Assembly: GCF_048564905.1 (NCBI RefSeq)
Contig: NC_132992.1
Coordinates: 32,040,501 to 32,104,500, forward strand
DNA from: Vicugna pacos
Taxonomy: Eukaryota > Chordata > Mammalia > Artiodactyla > Camelidae
DNA length: 64,000 nt
Reading direction: 5' to 3'
Part shown: piece by piece, positions 55,309-64,000 of the stretch
Layout of the letters: every line of letters begins with the position of its first letter
How positions within the stretch are numbered: the first letter of the stretch is position 1
Made by a program: the position numbers and the translations under genes
The notes under the pieces: model-generated
Databases searched by the model: none
What the model was told of the DNA's origin: nothing
What the model saw: only the letters and a program-made list of their open reading frames with translations

Positions 55309-55881
55309 ACGGCGAAGCATCTGAGGACCTCCCTGGTGGCTTTGTGGCTTTATTTTTATTGTAAGTTCGTGAAGAGGATTAGCCAGGTGGACACAGGAAG
55401 CCCAGGGAACGTCTTCTTAGGGTTTTCAGCAAAGACACATCGCACTGGGGTAGGAGGAGGGAAGAACATGGGGCCATTTTATGATTCTCTTGGGATTCAC
55501 TGCGGAGACGAGGAAGGGATGCAAAGCAGAAGGCGTTAAGAGTGGGCGATCGCTCGCTCAGACCTCATTTTGCTTTTTGATCAGGGGTGAGCGGCCACAA
55601 CCAAGTGGAACAGAGTCCTCCATCTCTGACTGTCCCGGAGGAAGAGAACTGCACATTTCAGTGCAATTATACAGTGAGTCCCTTTAACAACTTAAGGAGG
55701 TACAAACAGGACGCGGAGAGAGCTCTTGTTTCCCTGATAATCTTGACTTTCAGTGACAGTGACAGCGAGAAGTCGGACGGAAGGTACACAGCGACTCTTA
55801 ATCCAACTGCCAAGTACAGCTCCCTGCACATCACAGCTGCCCAGCTCAGCGAGCCAGCTGTCTGCGTCTGTGTGGTGGGCG
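55309..55881 (+). pseudogene. TRAV10: TRAV10 pseudogene
   Basis: Leader-like exon 55309-55360 reads KHLRTSLVALWLYFY after a start codon changed to ACG (human TRAV10 MKKHL..LVILWLYFY). The donor is GTAAGT, and the V exon is 55585-55881 after [40 protein letters not shown] and GRYTATLNPTAKYSSLHITA are clearly TRAV10, the group used by human invariant NKT cells (mouse TRAV11). Defects are visible in the host gene: no initiator ATG, the core Trp41 is Arg (LRRYKQ), DSASYIC has become EPAVCVC (Asp98 to Glu, Tyr102 to Cys), and the heptamer is broken. The frame itself is still open, so decay is by substitutions. A functional copy could lie elsewhere in the locus. Confidence 0.88.
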
Positions 55882-55920
55882 CAGCGTGCTCCGCGGGCAC
55901 TGGCAGCCAGTACCCAAACC
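55882..55920 (+). other. Broken TRAV10 recombination signal
   Basis: The heptamer position reads CAGCGTG (55882-55888) and so loses the essential CAC start. After a 23-bp spacer the nonamer ACCCAAACC is intact (55912-55920). Confidence 0.8.
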
Positions 55921-56029
55921 TGCACCTGGAGGATGTCGAGGAGGCCCCGGAGGTGAAGCAGGAGCATTTTTTGAATGTCGTCTGTGATTCGCAAGTGAGC
56001 TACTACTTCTCTCTCAGACATGATTGAAT

Positions 56030-56849
56030 TTGGCATTGAGCCTAGATGTCTATTAGCATGGAGGGTCCTCACTCAGCACAGAAAGTTAACTGCTACACCC
56101 GGCTGTTCCCAAGGGTAAAGCCATCATGTTGCTACTTGCCGCTGAAGTAGATGATAATTTTGGTTGAAAGGGACAGACCGGGTCTGTGTGGGTTACAGCT
56201 ACCAGTAGGATGACTAAGCGGACAAGCAAAATGTTGATGAAGCTGATGACAATAGTTGATAAGATTCCTTCCTCTAGATAGAGCTTTAGTCCTCATTTAA
56301 TGGCTATTCCAGTTCTCAGAAAATGTTCTGTGGGGAGAGATCTGCCTTATCAATATATCCACGTTCCACATCAAGGCAGCGTTCAGATGCTGCACCAACT
56401 TTTTATATTGCTTTCTCCAGCTGCTCCTTTGGAGCGCATCACTGCTCAGACTGTAATGCCAGCATGATGGTGGCAGGCACAGTCACTCCAAGGCAGCTGG
56501 ACTGCTGTCCCAGTTTCTTCAAATATTAGTATTCCAGGAAAGAAGCTTCAGGGACAGATTGCCTACTTGCTGTGTATAGTCCTAGGTTACACAAATCAGT
56601 GTGATGCTCCCTTTTGGAACAATGAGAGAAATTTAAATATGGTTTGAGAATTAGGTGAGATAAATATTTATCTGAAAGGCATCTATCAATTGAGAAAAAC
56701 AGGAAGGATATATACTAAGGAATTAAAAATGTTCAGGTCCAGGTGGCAGAAATGTGATTTTTTTTGTTCCTTTCCTTGTCTCTATTTCTAATTCTGTATA
56801 GTTTGCAGTCTCTGCTTATAAAGTCAAAACAAAGATTACTTAAAAAGAA
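56030..56849. other. Intergenic DNA downstream of TRAV10 pseudogene
   Basis: No gene seen. Moderate base composition to 56530, AT-rich afterwards. Confidence 0.4.
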
Positions 56850-57720
56850 AACCTTGGGGACTTCTGGTTTCTCACTCTGCATGTAAGCAACTTTGAAACC
56901 ACCACCTATCTTAGCAACAAGCAAAAACCAGAAGAGATTCAAAAATCAACAACTCTCCTTGGATCCGGAGAGGGGAGGGCAAAGGACAAACTGCTGCCCC
57001 TAAGACTGGAGAGACAGCGAGCCCAGAGGGCGGCAGCTCATCAGAGCAGAGACTCAGAGCAGGAGACGCAGCAGGAGCCGGTGCTGGAGCAGCACCACCC
57101 GGACGGTACTGGTGAGTCGCTGGGGGCTCAGTGTGGACAAGCCTGAGAGTGAACAGCAACCACAGAGGGAACACAGTGCTGTGAGCTTGACCCCCAGGAG
57201 TCCAACCAGGAGTCCACAGTAAGTATTAGAGAAAACCCCCTGAAGCTTCTGGAGGATGGAGGATGGAGGGGGAGTTATACTGAAAAGACCCAGAACACGG
57301 TCCTTAATGCCGCCTCCCCCAGGGAGGACGCTAGGTAACCACAACCCAGACTGCTGGGGTTCTCACTGGAGCCTAACTGACCCCAGGGAAGCAAAACACC
57401 CAACTCCAGCCAGCTCTAGCCGTCCTGTCCCTCCCATGGGGAGAGGAAGAAAGCAGATAACACTTGGGAAGTTCTCAGTCCAGGGGAAGAAGCTCAGTGA
57501 AAGACTGAGACCTGATCTCAGGACCTTGGAGCACTTGCCGCCCCCGCACCTCACCTCCGCGTTACTAAAGGATTCCTCCAGCAGTTCCTTCCCCTCAGCA
57601 CATCATGCCTGGCCGTCAGAAAAGAATCACAAGGCACCAAAAGGCAAAAAACCACAACTGTAAGAGCTTAATCCAGACCTCTACTAAGTTTTCAGTGTGG
57701 GAACGTGGTCATTAGGTATA
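56850..57720 (+). mobile_element. Possible L1 5' UTR fragment, GC-rich
   Basis: About 850 bases of GC-rich sequence: GGGGACTTCTGGTTTCTCAC, GGATCCGGAGAGGGGAGGGC, CCCCCAGGAGTCCAACCAGG, CATCATGCCTGGCCGTCAGA and AAGGCAAAAAACCACAACTG. It has the look of an artiodactyl L1 5' UTR. No L1 open frames follow, which is odd because L1 copies normally lose the 5' end first. Low confidence; an LTR fossil or another retroposon is possible. Confidence 0.3.
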
Positions 57721-57914
57721 ACCGCTTTTGCTCAGACAAGCATTGACGTTTGATGTAAAACATATGCACACACACACATCACCCTGTCCCCACACACATT
57801 GACTCGGACAAGGTACTTGTCAAATTTTCAATTTAACTGAAGTGGCAGATTTTTACTTTCATCAGTTCACATAAGGGTCTATGTTTGAATATTTCTTTGA
57901 TCACTGTCTTGAGT

Positions 57915-57930
57915 CCACAAGATGGCAGTG
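57915..57930 (+). promoter_or_regulatory. CTCF-like motif upstream of TRAV12
   Basis: CCACAAGATGGCAGTG, 259 bases before the leader ATG, in the V-gene direction. Confidence 0.65.
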
Positions 57931-57942
57931 TCTTCTCAGGGA

Positions 57943-58008
57943 CCCTGTGTGTGTGGGTGTGTGTGTTTGTGTGTGTGTGTTTGTGTGTGTGTGAGAGAGA
58001 GAGAGTGA
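57943..58008. repeat. GT then GA microsatellite
   Basis: (GT)n with a few T and G interruptions, passing into (GA)n near 57992. Confidence 0.85.
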
Positions 58009-58173
58009 GCTAGAGAGGAGAGGAGGGGCTTGGTGGTGTAGCAGGACGGATGTTCCCATTGGTAGAACAGATGCTTTTTATGATTTCTAAAGCAGAAGAA
58101 GTAGAAGTGTCTGAGTTGGACCCATTTTTTTAGGGTCTAAAATTTGAATCCTTGGTGAACAGAGGAGGAGAGA

Positions 58174-58704
58174 ATGCTGAAATCCTCAAGAGGTTTCCTG
58201 GTTACCCTGTGGCTTCAGCTGACCTGTGAGTCTGGGGCGTTCCTATGAGAACATAAAGCACAGTGTTTGGAGTCATGAGCTTTTCTAGGCCCGTGGATAG
58301 AAACATGAGTGTTTTTTCCCTTAAATAAGGGACGGTAGAGGTGGGAGGCCTGTGGAAAGATAACTTAAATTCTGGAGATTAAATATCTTCTCTGACTGGC
58401 CATTCGCTGTCTCTCTGCACAGGGATGAGGAGCCAACAGAAGGGAGCGGCGCAGAGCCTGACTGTTCCAGAGGGAGCCACCGCCTCTCTCATCTGCTCTT
58501 ACAGTGTCAGTGATCCTCAGAACTTCATGTGGTACAGACAGTATTCGGGGAGAGGCCCTGAGTGGTTGATGACCTTTTACCCCAATAATGACAAAAAAGA
58601 AGGAAGATTTACAGCGCAGGTCAATAAAACCAGCCGCTATGTCTCCCTGCTCATCAGAGACTCTCAGCCCAGCGACTCAGCCGCCTACCTCTGTGCAGAG
58701 AGCG
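58174..58704 (+). CDS. TRAV12: T cell receptor alpha variable gene TRAV12
   Basis: Leader exon 58174-58225 ([17 protein letters not shown]), donor GTGAGT, V exon 58423-58704 after [66 protein letters not shown] and [12 protein letters not shown] follow human TRAV12. Cys23, Trp41, Asp98 and Cys104 are present, with no stops. Framework 1 is about three residues shorter than in human TRAV12 ([10 protein letters not shown] instead of QQKEVEQNSGPLS), which could disturb the A strand. The nonamer of its recombination signal is weak. Likely a gene or ORF with reduced use. It stands between TRAV10 and TRAV8, in keeping with the human 12-3/8-6 pair. Confidence 0.9.
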
Positions 58705-58743
58705 CACAGCGCTCCCCGGGCACCTGCGGCCCGTGCGCAAATC
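58705..58743 (+). other. TRAV12 recombination signal (weak)
   Basis: Heptamer CACAGCG at 58705-58711 (one change), 23-bp spacer with CACCTG, nonamer GCGCAAATC at 58735-58743 (several changes from ACAAAAACC). Confidence 0.75.
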
Positions 58744-59229
58744 TGCTGGGGCCCCACAGTGCCTGATGCAGAGCTTAGGCTGCAGGCAGAGAAGTTCTCT
58801 CTGTTTCCTCAGTGCAAATGGGAATTAAGTGTAATAGTATGGGAGGTTAAATTGACTAGGGAAGTATTCTCGTAGTTCAGAAAATTATGGACCCTGAAGG
58901 GAAATTAAAGACACAATATTGGTCCAAATGACAGTTTGAAATATTTTCCGGTCTTCCCTTTGTATTCTAGTTTTATACACAATTTTACTCAGTGGGATTG
59001 GTTTTATGATGCTGTTATATGTGACCAAATACTTTAATATGGTAACTCTGAGTCCAGGAAAAAGTTTGTGGCCTGATGGAATTATGGCCTCATAATAGGT
59101 ATAAAATTGAATTACAGGCAAAAAAACTAAAAGTCACGTTTGTGTTAAAGCTAAAGTTATGGTCTGTTAGACTTGACATTGTTTATGTCATCCAAATAGT
59201 GGGAAAGCTTGGCAATGAGGAATTAAGTT

Positions 59230-59345
59230 TTTTTAAACATTTTTTATTGATTTATAATAATTTTACAATGTGTCAAATTCCAGTGTAGAGCACAATTTTT
59301 CAGTTATACATGAACATATATATACTCATTGTCACATTTTTTTCT
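59230..59345 (-). mobile_element. Short artiodactyl-type L1 3' end, antisense
   Basis: TTTTTATTGATTTATAATAA, TTTTACAATGTGTCAAATTC and TTTTTCAGTTATACATGAAC correspond to the extreme 3' end of the L1 tails at 20115 and 50880. A short, recently truncated insertion. Confidence 0.7.
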
Positions 59346-61299
59346 CTGTGAGCTACGATAAGAGAAGATTTAAGATTTTTATTCAGTTTTGTTCACATAG
59401 TCATTGACTAAAAGGATGCAATCTAATCAGAATTTGCCTCAGATTCTCATTCTACAGACTTATGACTACAAAAATATTTCCAAATCATAGAAAAAATATT
59501 TGAAAGGCAATGAGACAGAGCATGAAGTTTTGCTGGAATCAAGATACTCAAATTCTAGCTCCATTTTTCTGGTGCGCCTTCTGGCAGCCATGACACACTG
59601 GGAAGAGCCTGGTTTGTGGTGCTGGCTTGAGTCTCTTCATGTTGTTAATGAGACATTTGATTTTAGGCTATACTACTGTACACATTTCAGGATTGGTTGA
59701 GGATTAAATGAGGTAGCATGTAGTCTTAGGTTGAGTTCCTTAAAAGTAAATCCTAGATTGGGGTTCCCTGTGCCCATTGTTTTTTGAGAAAAGCAGGTTA
59801 GGATGAAAAGGAAAAGACTAAGAATGGACATGACCCTGCTGGGCTCCTGGTCCAGCCTGACCTCATGGGGCGATGTGGACGTGAGATGCACCCAGAAGTG
59901 ACCCCTCCCATCTTGAGTCATGGGGGCCACGCAGCTGACTGCTGTGCTCCAGGACAAGGCCGCCGTTGGAACAGGGCCACAGCCTAGCAGAGAATGGGGA
60001 CTTTTATTGGCATCGATCAGTTTTCTGGGGAAGAGGCCAACTGTGAGCCTAGAGTAGCCAGGACTCGCTGCGGCTGGGGACCGGGTGCACTGCCTGGAAA
60101 GGGGCTCTAGTGTATCCCCCTAGTGTCTACTGCTCACATGGACCTCCCTTGTCACATGGTCTGTGTTCAATAAATGATAGGCATTGTCATTATTATATTT
60201 AAATTTTTAATTTCTTTCTACATTTAATGATGTTTATAAAGTTAGTCTTACCAATCTGGAAGAATTGAAATAATGTAGGGAAAAGCACTTAACAGAAAAA
60301 ACTCTACATACATATAAAGAATTACTACTCAAAGCCAACACTCAAGAGTTTTTGAGAGTAGGAACCAAGGAGCCAGTATACTATGCTGTTTGTTTCTTTG
60401 GTCAGCCTCATAAGAGGCTACATTCCCACACTGGACCATAGAGCGTGACATTCTGCCATCACTTTGGGTCCAGCTATAAATGACTCTGATGATTCATAGT
60501 TGATGGCTGTGGGCTTCCATGTATGGAAAGAGAGATCATCTATACTTACAAATCACTAACATTACTTTGTTCTTGGTTTATATTTAAGAATGACGGACGG
60601 GTAGCAGGATAGACCCCTTATGTCATTGTGCCCATGTCCTCCACAAGAGTGCTGCCTGAATGGAATGTATGGCCAGCAGCTGGGCACGTGGACCCACCAT
60701 GTTAATCGACAGGCTTCTTATAAAGATGAATGAGCAGGGAGCTGGTTATTAAGTTGTTCCTCCCCTTCCCCTGCACCTAATACCAGTTTGAACACAGCTT
60801 CACTTTGTCAACTGCTCACAGGAAAAGCTCCAGCATCCCAGGTGTCTCACTTCAATTTCAGTGGAGGCTAAGTGCCCTGGTGGAGGCTGCCCCACCATGC
60901 TTCCCTCATGTTAGCGCAGCAGCAGGATGGAGAGCACAGAGGGAGGTTGGTGTAGCTGTCCCCCATCATATCCTACCTTCAGTTTGTCCCCGTGTTCTGT
61001 CCCCCCCTGCCCTCCCTCACACCCAGTCTCTTTCTCAGTCCAGAACCTCTACCGGGTCCTAAGCAGTAAGTTTCCTCCAGCATTCCCAACGAAATCCTTT
61101 CATAGCTCATTCTGGGCTGTGCTTTCTCCCTCTCTGTCTCACTCATCAGGATGCTCACATCTGCTTTCTGTCTGATGGGAATGGTTGGTATCTTTCATAT
61201 TTTTATTATTTTCATGTTATGGATTTACCTTCATCCTGTTTATACTTGTAAGTTTGATCTCAGTGGGAAGTTTGGAGAGAAGGGAGGAGGTCCATATGC

Positions 61300-61510
61300 T
61301 TCATCAGATTTTTTTTTTTTGAGCACAGTGTGTTTTTTATGTAAATACATTTAACGTGTAACATTGTATAAATTTAAGGTGTACAACATGTTAACTTGAT
61401 ACCTTTATATATTGTAATAGGATTGTTATTGTGGCGATAATTAGCATCTCTATTCCATTACATAAAGTGATCAGATATTTTGAACCAGAAGCATACCCGG
61501 CAACATTTAA
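61300..61510 (-). mobile_element. L1 LINE 3' UTR, antisense
   Basis: After a T run come TTTAAGGTGTACAACATGTTAAC (key part AAGGTGTACAACATG) and TTGATACCTTTATATATTGT, then TAATTAGCATCTCTATTCCA. This is the reverse complement of an L1 3' UTR. Confidence 0.7.
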
Positions 61511-62759
61511 ATTTCAAAGTGACTATATGATTTGGTCTCAGATGTGAAAGAAAATCTATCAGCAGGGTCAACAAGTAAATCAGAAGCCCAAGGGAGAACC
61601 AGTTTCAAGCTGCAACAAGTGAACAGAGTACTCAGAAAGGAGGACATTGTTCTGATCTTTTGAAAAGGACCCCAGCTGGCCAGATCCTCACCTCACCTGA
61701 GATTTCTCTTCTTAGTTACTTCAATTTTGGGTTTCAGCAGTCTCTGTGTTAAAGGAGGTTGAGTAGGAAAGTCTTTTCCCTTGAGAGTTTCATCGTACTG
61801 CTAGACGGCAGAGTGCATTTCCCGTGTCTGACAGGCCGTCTCCCACCTGCACGGGGTGCTGCTTGCTTGGCTACGTGGATTGTCACTGTCACTCTACCCC
61901 CGCGTCCCCGGTCCCCTGCAGGAGCTCCTCTCACTTCCGGTTTGCTGCCTGCACTCCTGCCGGCTCTACTGAGTTCACAGGGACTTACTTTTCTTTTTCT
62001 CAATTCTGTCCAGAATCACTTCTTTATATGCCATATTTTCCTTGCCTTCATAATTCTGCTCGGATTTCTCTGCAGATGCTTCTCTATTGACATTCTTCTT
62101 AGTGTAAGGTCCCCTTAATGTGGCATAATCTATCAGTCTATTCTGACGATTGGCGATTGGAACAGGACTTTCACTGTCTCCACTTATGTGGTGCCTAAGT
62201 TATTTTCTCATAGCTTTAATAAATATCAAAGTTGTTCACCTGAAACCAACGAGTCTTCTTCACACTTTCTGCTGGACAAAGAAAACTGTTGCTTTTATTA
62301 CGTTGCATTGACTAAATAACAAATGTCACGTGTTCTAGGCTGATTTTAAGTCTCTGATCCAATTTAGTTTTTCCCTGTTAGCACCAAGTAAGGAGATAAT
62401 CTCTATCCCCTCTCTGATGCGCACATCCAGTAGCACAAGGGCAGATGAAGCTCAGCTCATCTGAGGCCATTGATCTTATCCTTTCTGTGTGATGAACGGT
62501 TTAAAAAAGTAAAAGTCTCTCAAGGAAATTCCAAAGTCTAGAATATTGTTTTCTGTGACTCATTTCTCAGGGAAGTAAATTACTCTTCTATTTTTACATC
62601 ACCCCCATTTCTCATTCATGTTAGTATTAATACAGCCTACTACAGAAGATGACATCATCACAGATTGGGGAAGGAAGGAATACATTTTGCTGATTTTGAT
62701 GCTCATGTCTCAGAAACGAAAAGGACTCAGCTCCCACGGATCGCTGGTTCTGCCTCTGG

Positions 62760-62775
62760 CCTCCAGAGGGCGACG
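62760..62775 (+). promoter_or_regulatory. CTCF-like motif upstream of TRAV8
   Basis: CCTCCAGAGGGCGACG, 312 bases before the leader ATG, in the V-gene direction. Confidence 0.5.
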
Positions 62776-63071
62776 CTGCACAAATGAGAAGTTTGTTTTT
62801 GTTGTAGCTCGTCGCCATCCGCTGAGCCCCTCCTCCCGCAGCCGGCTGATGCGTCCTACTGATGTCTGTGTAAATCGGAAACTGAGACGAGAATAAGAGG
62901 CCAGAAAGAATCCAAACTCATTAAGAGAAAGGCTCTAACAGTTCTTGAGCCTTGTTAAAGCAAGGGCCTTGTGCAGCCCAACCTCGCCACGCCTCCTGCA
63001 GCTCCGAAGGCTCGGTGACCTCGGCGCTGTCTCACCTGCTCCGTAGCCTGTAGCGTTTCCAGCGCTCAGCC

Positions 63072-63529
63072 ATGCTCCTGCTGCTCATTCCAGTGCTTGA
63101 GATGGGTTTTGCCCTGAGTAAGTAACACCCCAATCCATTTCTACTGTCACAAAAGTGGCCGTGTCCTAATTGGAATCTCAATAGGGACCCCTTTTCTTCC
63201 TAGCCAAGCCTGCACTGTTTTCACTTACGCAGCATTGATGTTTCAGGAGGAGCTGGAGCGCAGTCAGTGACCCAGCCTGAGGACCACGTCTCTGTCTTTG
63301 CAAGGGCCCCCGTGCAGGTGAAGTGCAACTACTCAACTTCTGGGAGTCCTGTGCTTTTCTGGTATGTCCAGTACCCCAAACAAAGCCTCCAGTTACTCCT
63401 GAAACACATCTCAAAAGAGAGCGTCAAAGGTTTCACGGCTGACCTCAACACGGGTGAGACATCCTTCCATCTGAAGAAACCGTCAGCTCAGGAGGAAGAC
63501 TCAGCCATGTACTACTGTGCTCTGAGTGA
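63072..63529 (+). CDS. TRAV8: T cell receptor alpha variable gene TRAV8
   Basis: Leader exon 63072-63117 ([15 protein letters not shown]), donor GTAAGT, V exon 63247-63529 after [60 protein letters not shown] and [12 protein letters not shown] follow human TRAV8 members. Cys23, Trp41, Asp98 (EEDSAMYYC) and Cys104 are present and there are no stops. CDR2 is shorter than in most human TRAV8. The start gives the 15-codon leader with the normal phase-1 splice. It is the intact counterpart of the relic at 651-938. Near its promoter lies the moderately CpG-rich stretch 62980-63070. Confidence 0.93.
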
Positions 63530-63568
63530 CACAGTAACTGGTTTTACAAAGGAAGCCGAACCCAAACC
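63530..63568 (+). other. TRAV8 recombination signal (23-RSS)
   Basis: Heptamer CACAGTA at 63530-63536 (last base changed), 23-bp spacer, nonamer ACCCAAACC at 63560-63568. Confidence 0.88.
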
Positions 63569-63609
63569 CCTGGCGATTCAGAGAAAACATTTCTAAGTTC
63601 CCTCCTTGG

Positions 63610-63625
63610 CCACACGGGGGCGCTC
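63610..63625 (+). promoter_or_regulatory. CTCF-like motif just downstream of TRAV8
   Basis: CCACACGGGGGCGCTC, 81 bases after the V exon, same direction as the others. It makes a pair with the motif at 62760 that brackets the gene. Confidence 0.55.
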
Positions 63626-63639
63626 CTTCCCTAGAGACT

Positions 63640-64000
63640 GACGCTGAGTTTGCCTCTCAGGGACAACACCATCAGGTGCCAAAGTTGGCTGTAGATTAAC
63701 CTCAAAAATTTGTTCAAGGAAATTGTCATTACCTACTCTGCCCAAGTTAATTTTTAAAATAGTAAGTGTATTTATTCTATATATTAGCACCGGGAAAAGT
63801 ACTTTTGAAATAAAACTATAAACCAGCATAACATTTTTTTTCTTGTCCCCGAGAAACCCCCCAGTTTGAGTGGCACAGTCCCACGTCTCCGGCTCGTCTC
63901 CCCCCCACCCCACCCCCCGTGTGCTCATCGCCACGTACTGAAGCGCAGCTCCTAAGTGTAGGACGGGGCTTCCTGACACATGGTTACTGACCCTTCTGCA
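63640..64000. other. Right edge, no gene seen
   Basis: AT-rich, then a C-rich run at 63899-63919. Nothing further recognised. Confidence 0.4.

Larger units (their letters stand above)
58770..62759. other. Intergenic DNA between TRAV12 and TRAV8
   Basis: No gene seen. It contains two antisense L1 pieces listed separately. 59570-59720 has MIR-like features, at low confidence. 60800-61060 and 61800-61980 are GC-richer, without recognisable content. Confidence 0.4.

Overview
This 64 kb window is a stretch of the variable-gene region of the T cell receptor alpha/delta (TRA/TRD) locus of a camelid. The locus call rests on twelve two-exon V genes, all on the + strand. Each has a short hydrophobic leader exon, a V exon with the Cys23/Trp41/Cys104 framework, and a recombination signal (CACAGTG-type heptamer, about 23 bp spacer, A-rich nonamer). 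One further, strongly decayed V gene lies at the left edge. The camelid call rests on two tRNA-Ala-derived SINEs of the type known from camels, llamas and alpaca (43.2 kb on +, 51.8 kb on -), supported by L1 tails of artiodactyl type. The species cannot be fixed from sequence alone.

Layout, left to right: TRAV8 relic (0.65 kb), TRAV23 (2.9), TRDV1 (8.9), TRAV24 (16.7), TRAV26 pseudogene (22.9), TRAV9 pseudogene (27.3), TRAV22-like (34.9), TRAV13 (38.2), TRAV14/DV4 with a lost start codon (44.0), intact TRAV9 (48.3), TRAV10 pseudogene (55.3), TRAV12 (58.2) and TRAV8 (63.1). In human the groups 22-23-DV1-24-25-26 lie near the 3' end of the V array, and 13-14-9-12-8 lie in its 5' half. Here both kinds of block are spliced together, and TRAV9 with its flanks occurs twice (24.2-28.3 kb and 46.4-49.4 kb). 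This suggests that the locus grew by tandem block duplication, followed by loss of some copies. TRAV25 is not seen between TRAV24 and TRAV26.

The genes work together as a pool of alternative V segments. All point the same way, so joining to downstream D/J segments would occur by deletion. TRDV1 should serve delta chains, TRAV23 and TRAV14 may serve both chains, and the rest should serve alpha chains. Six V genes of the right-hand part have CTCF-like motifs 130-310 bp upstream of the leader or nearby, all in the V-gene direction. The 23-DV1-24-26 block lacks them.

The DNA between genes is mostly old transposon debris: L1 in both orientations, MIR and L2 pieces, a Tigger-like DNA transposon nested in an L1, two LTR fossils (one a clear solo LTR with a 4-bp target duplication inside an L1), microsatellites, and one isolated CpG-rich island at 40.8-41.2 kb. 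I found no complete gene unrelated to the TCR locus. I also found no wholly new system; the notable points concern locus structure, decay and regulation.
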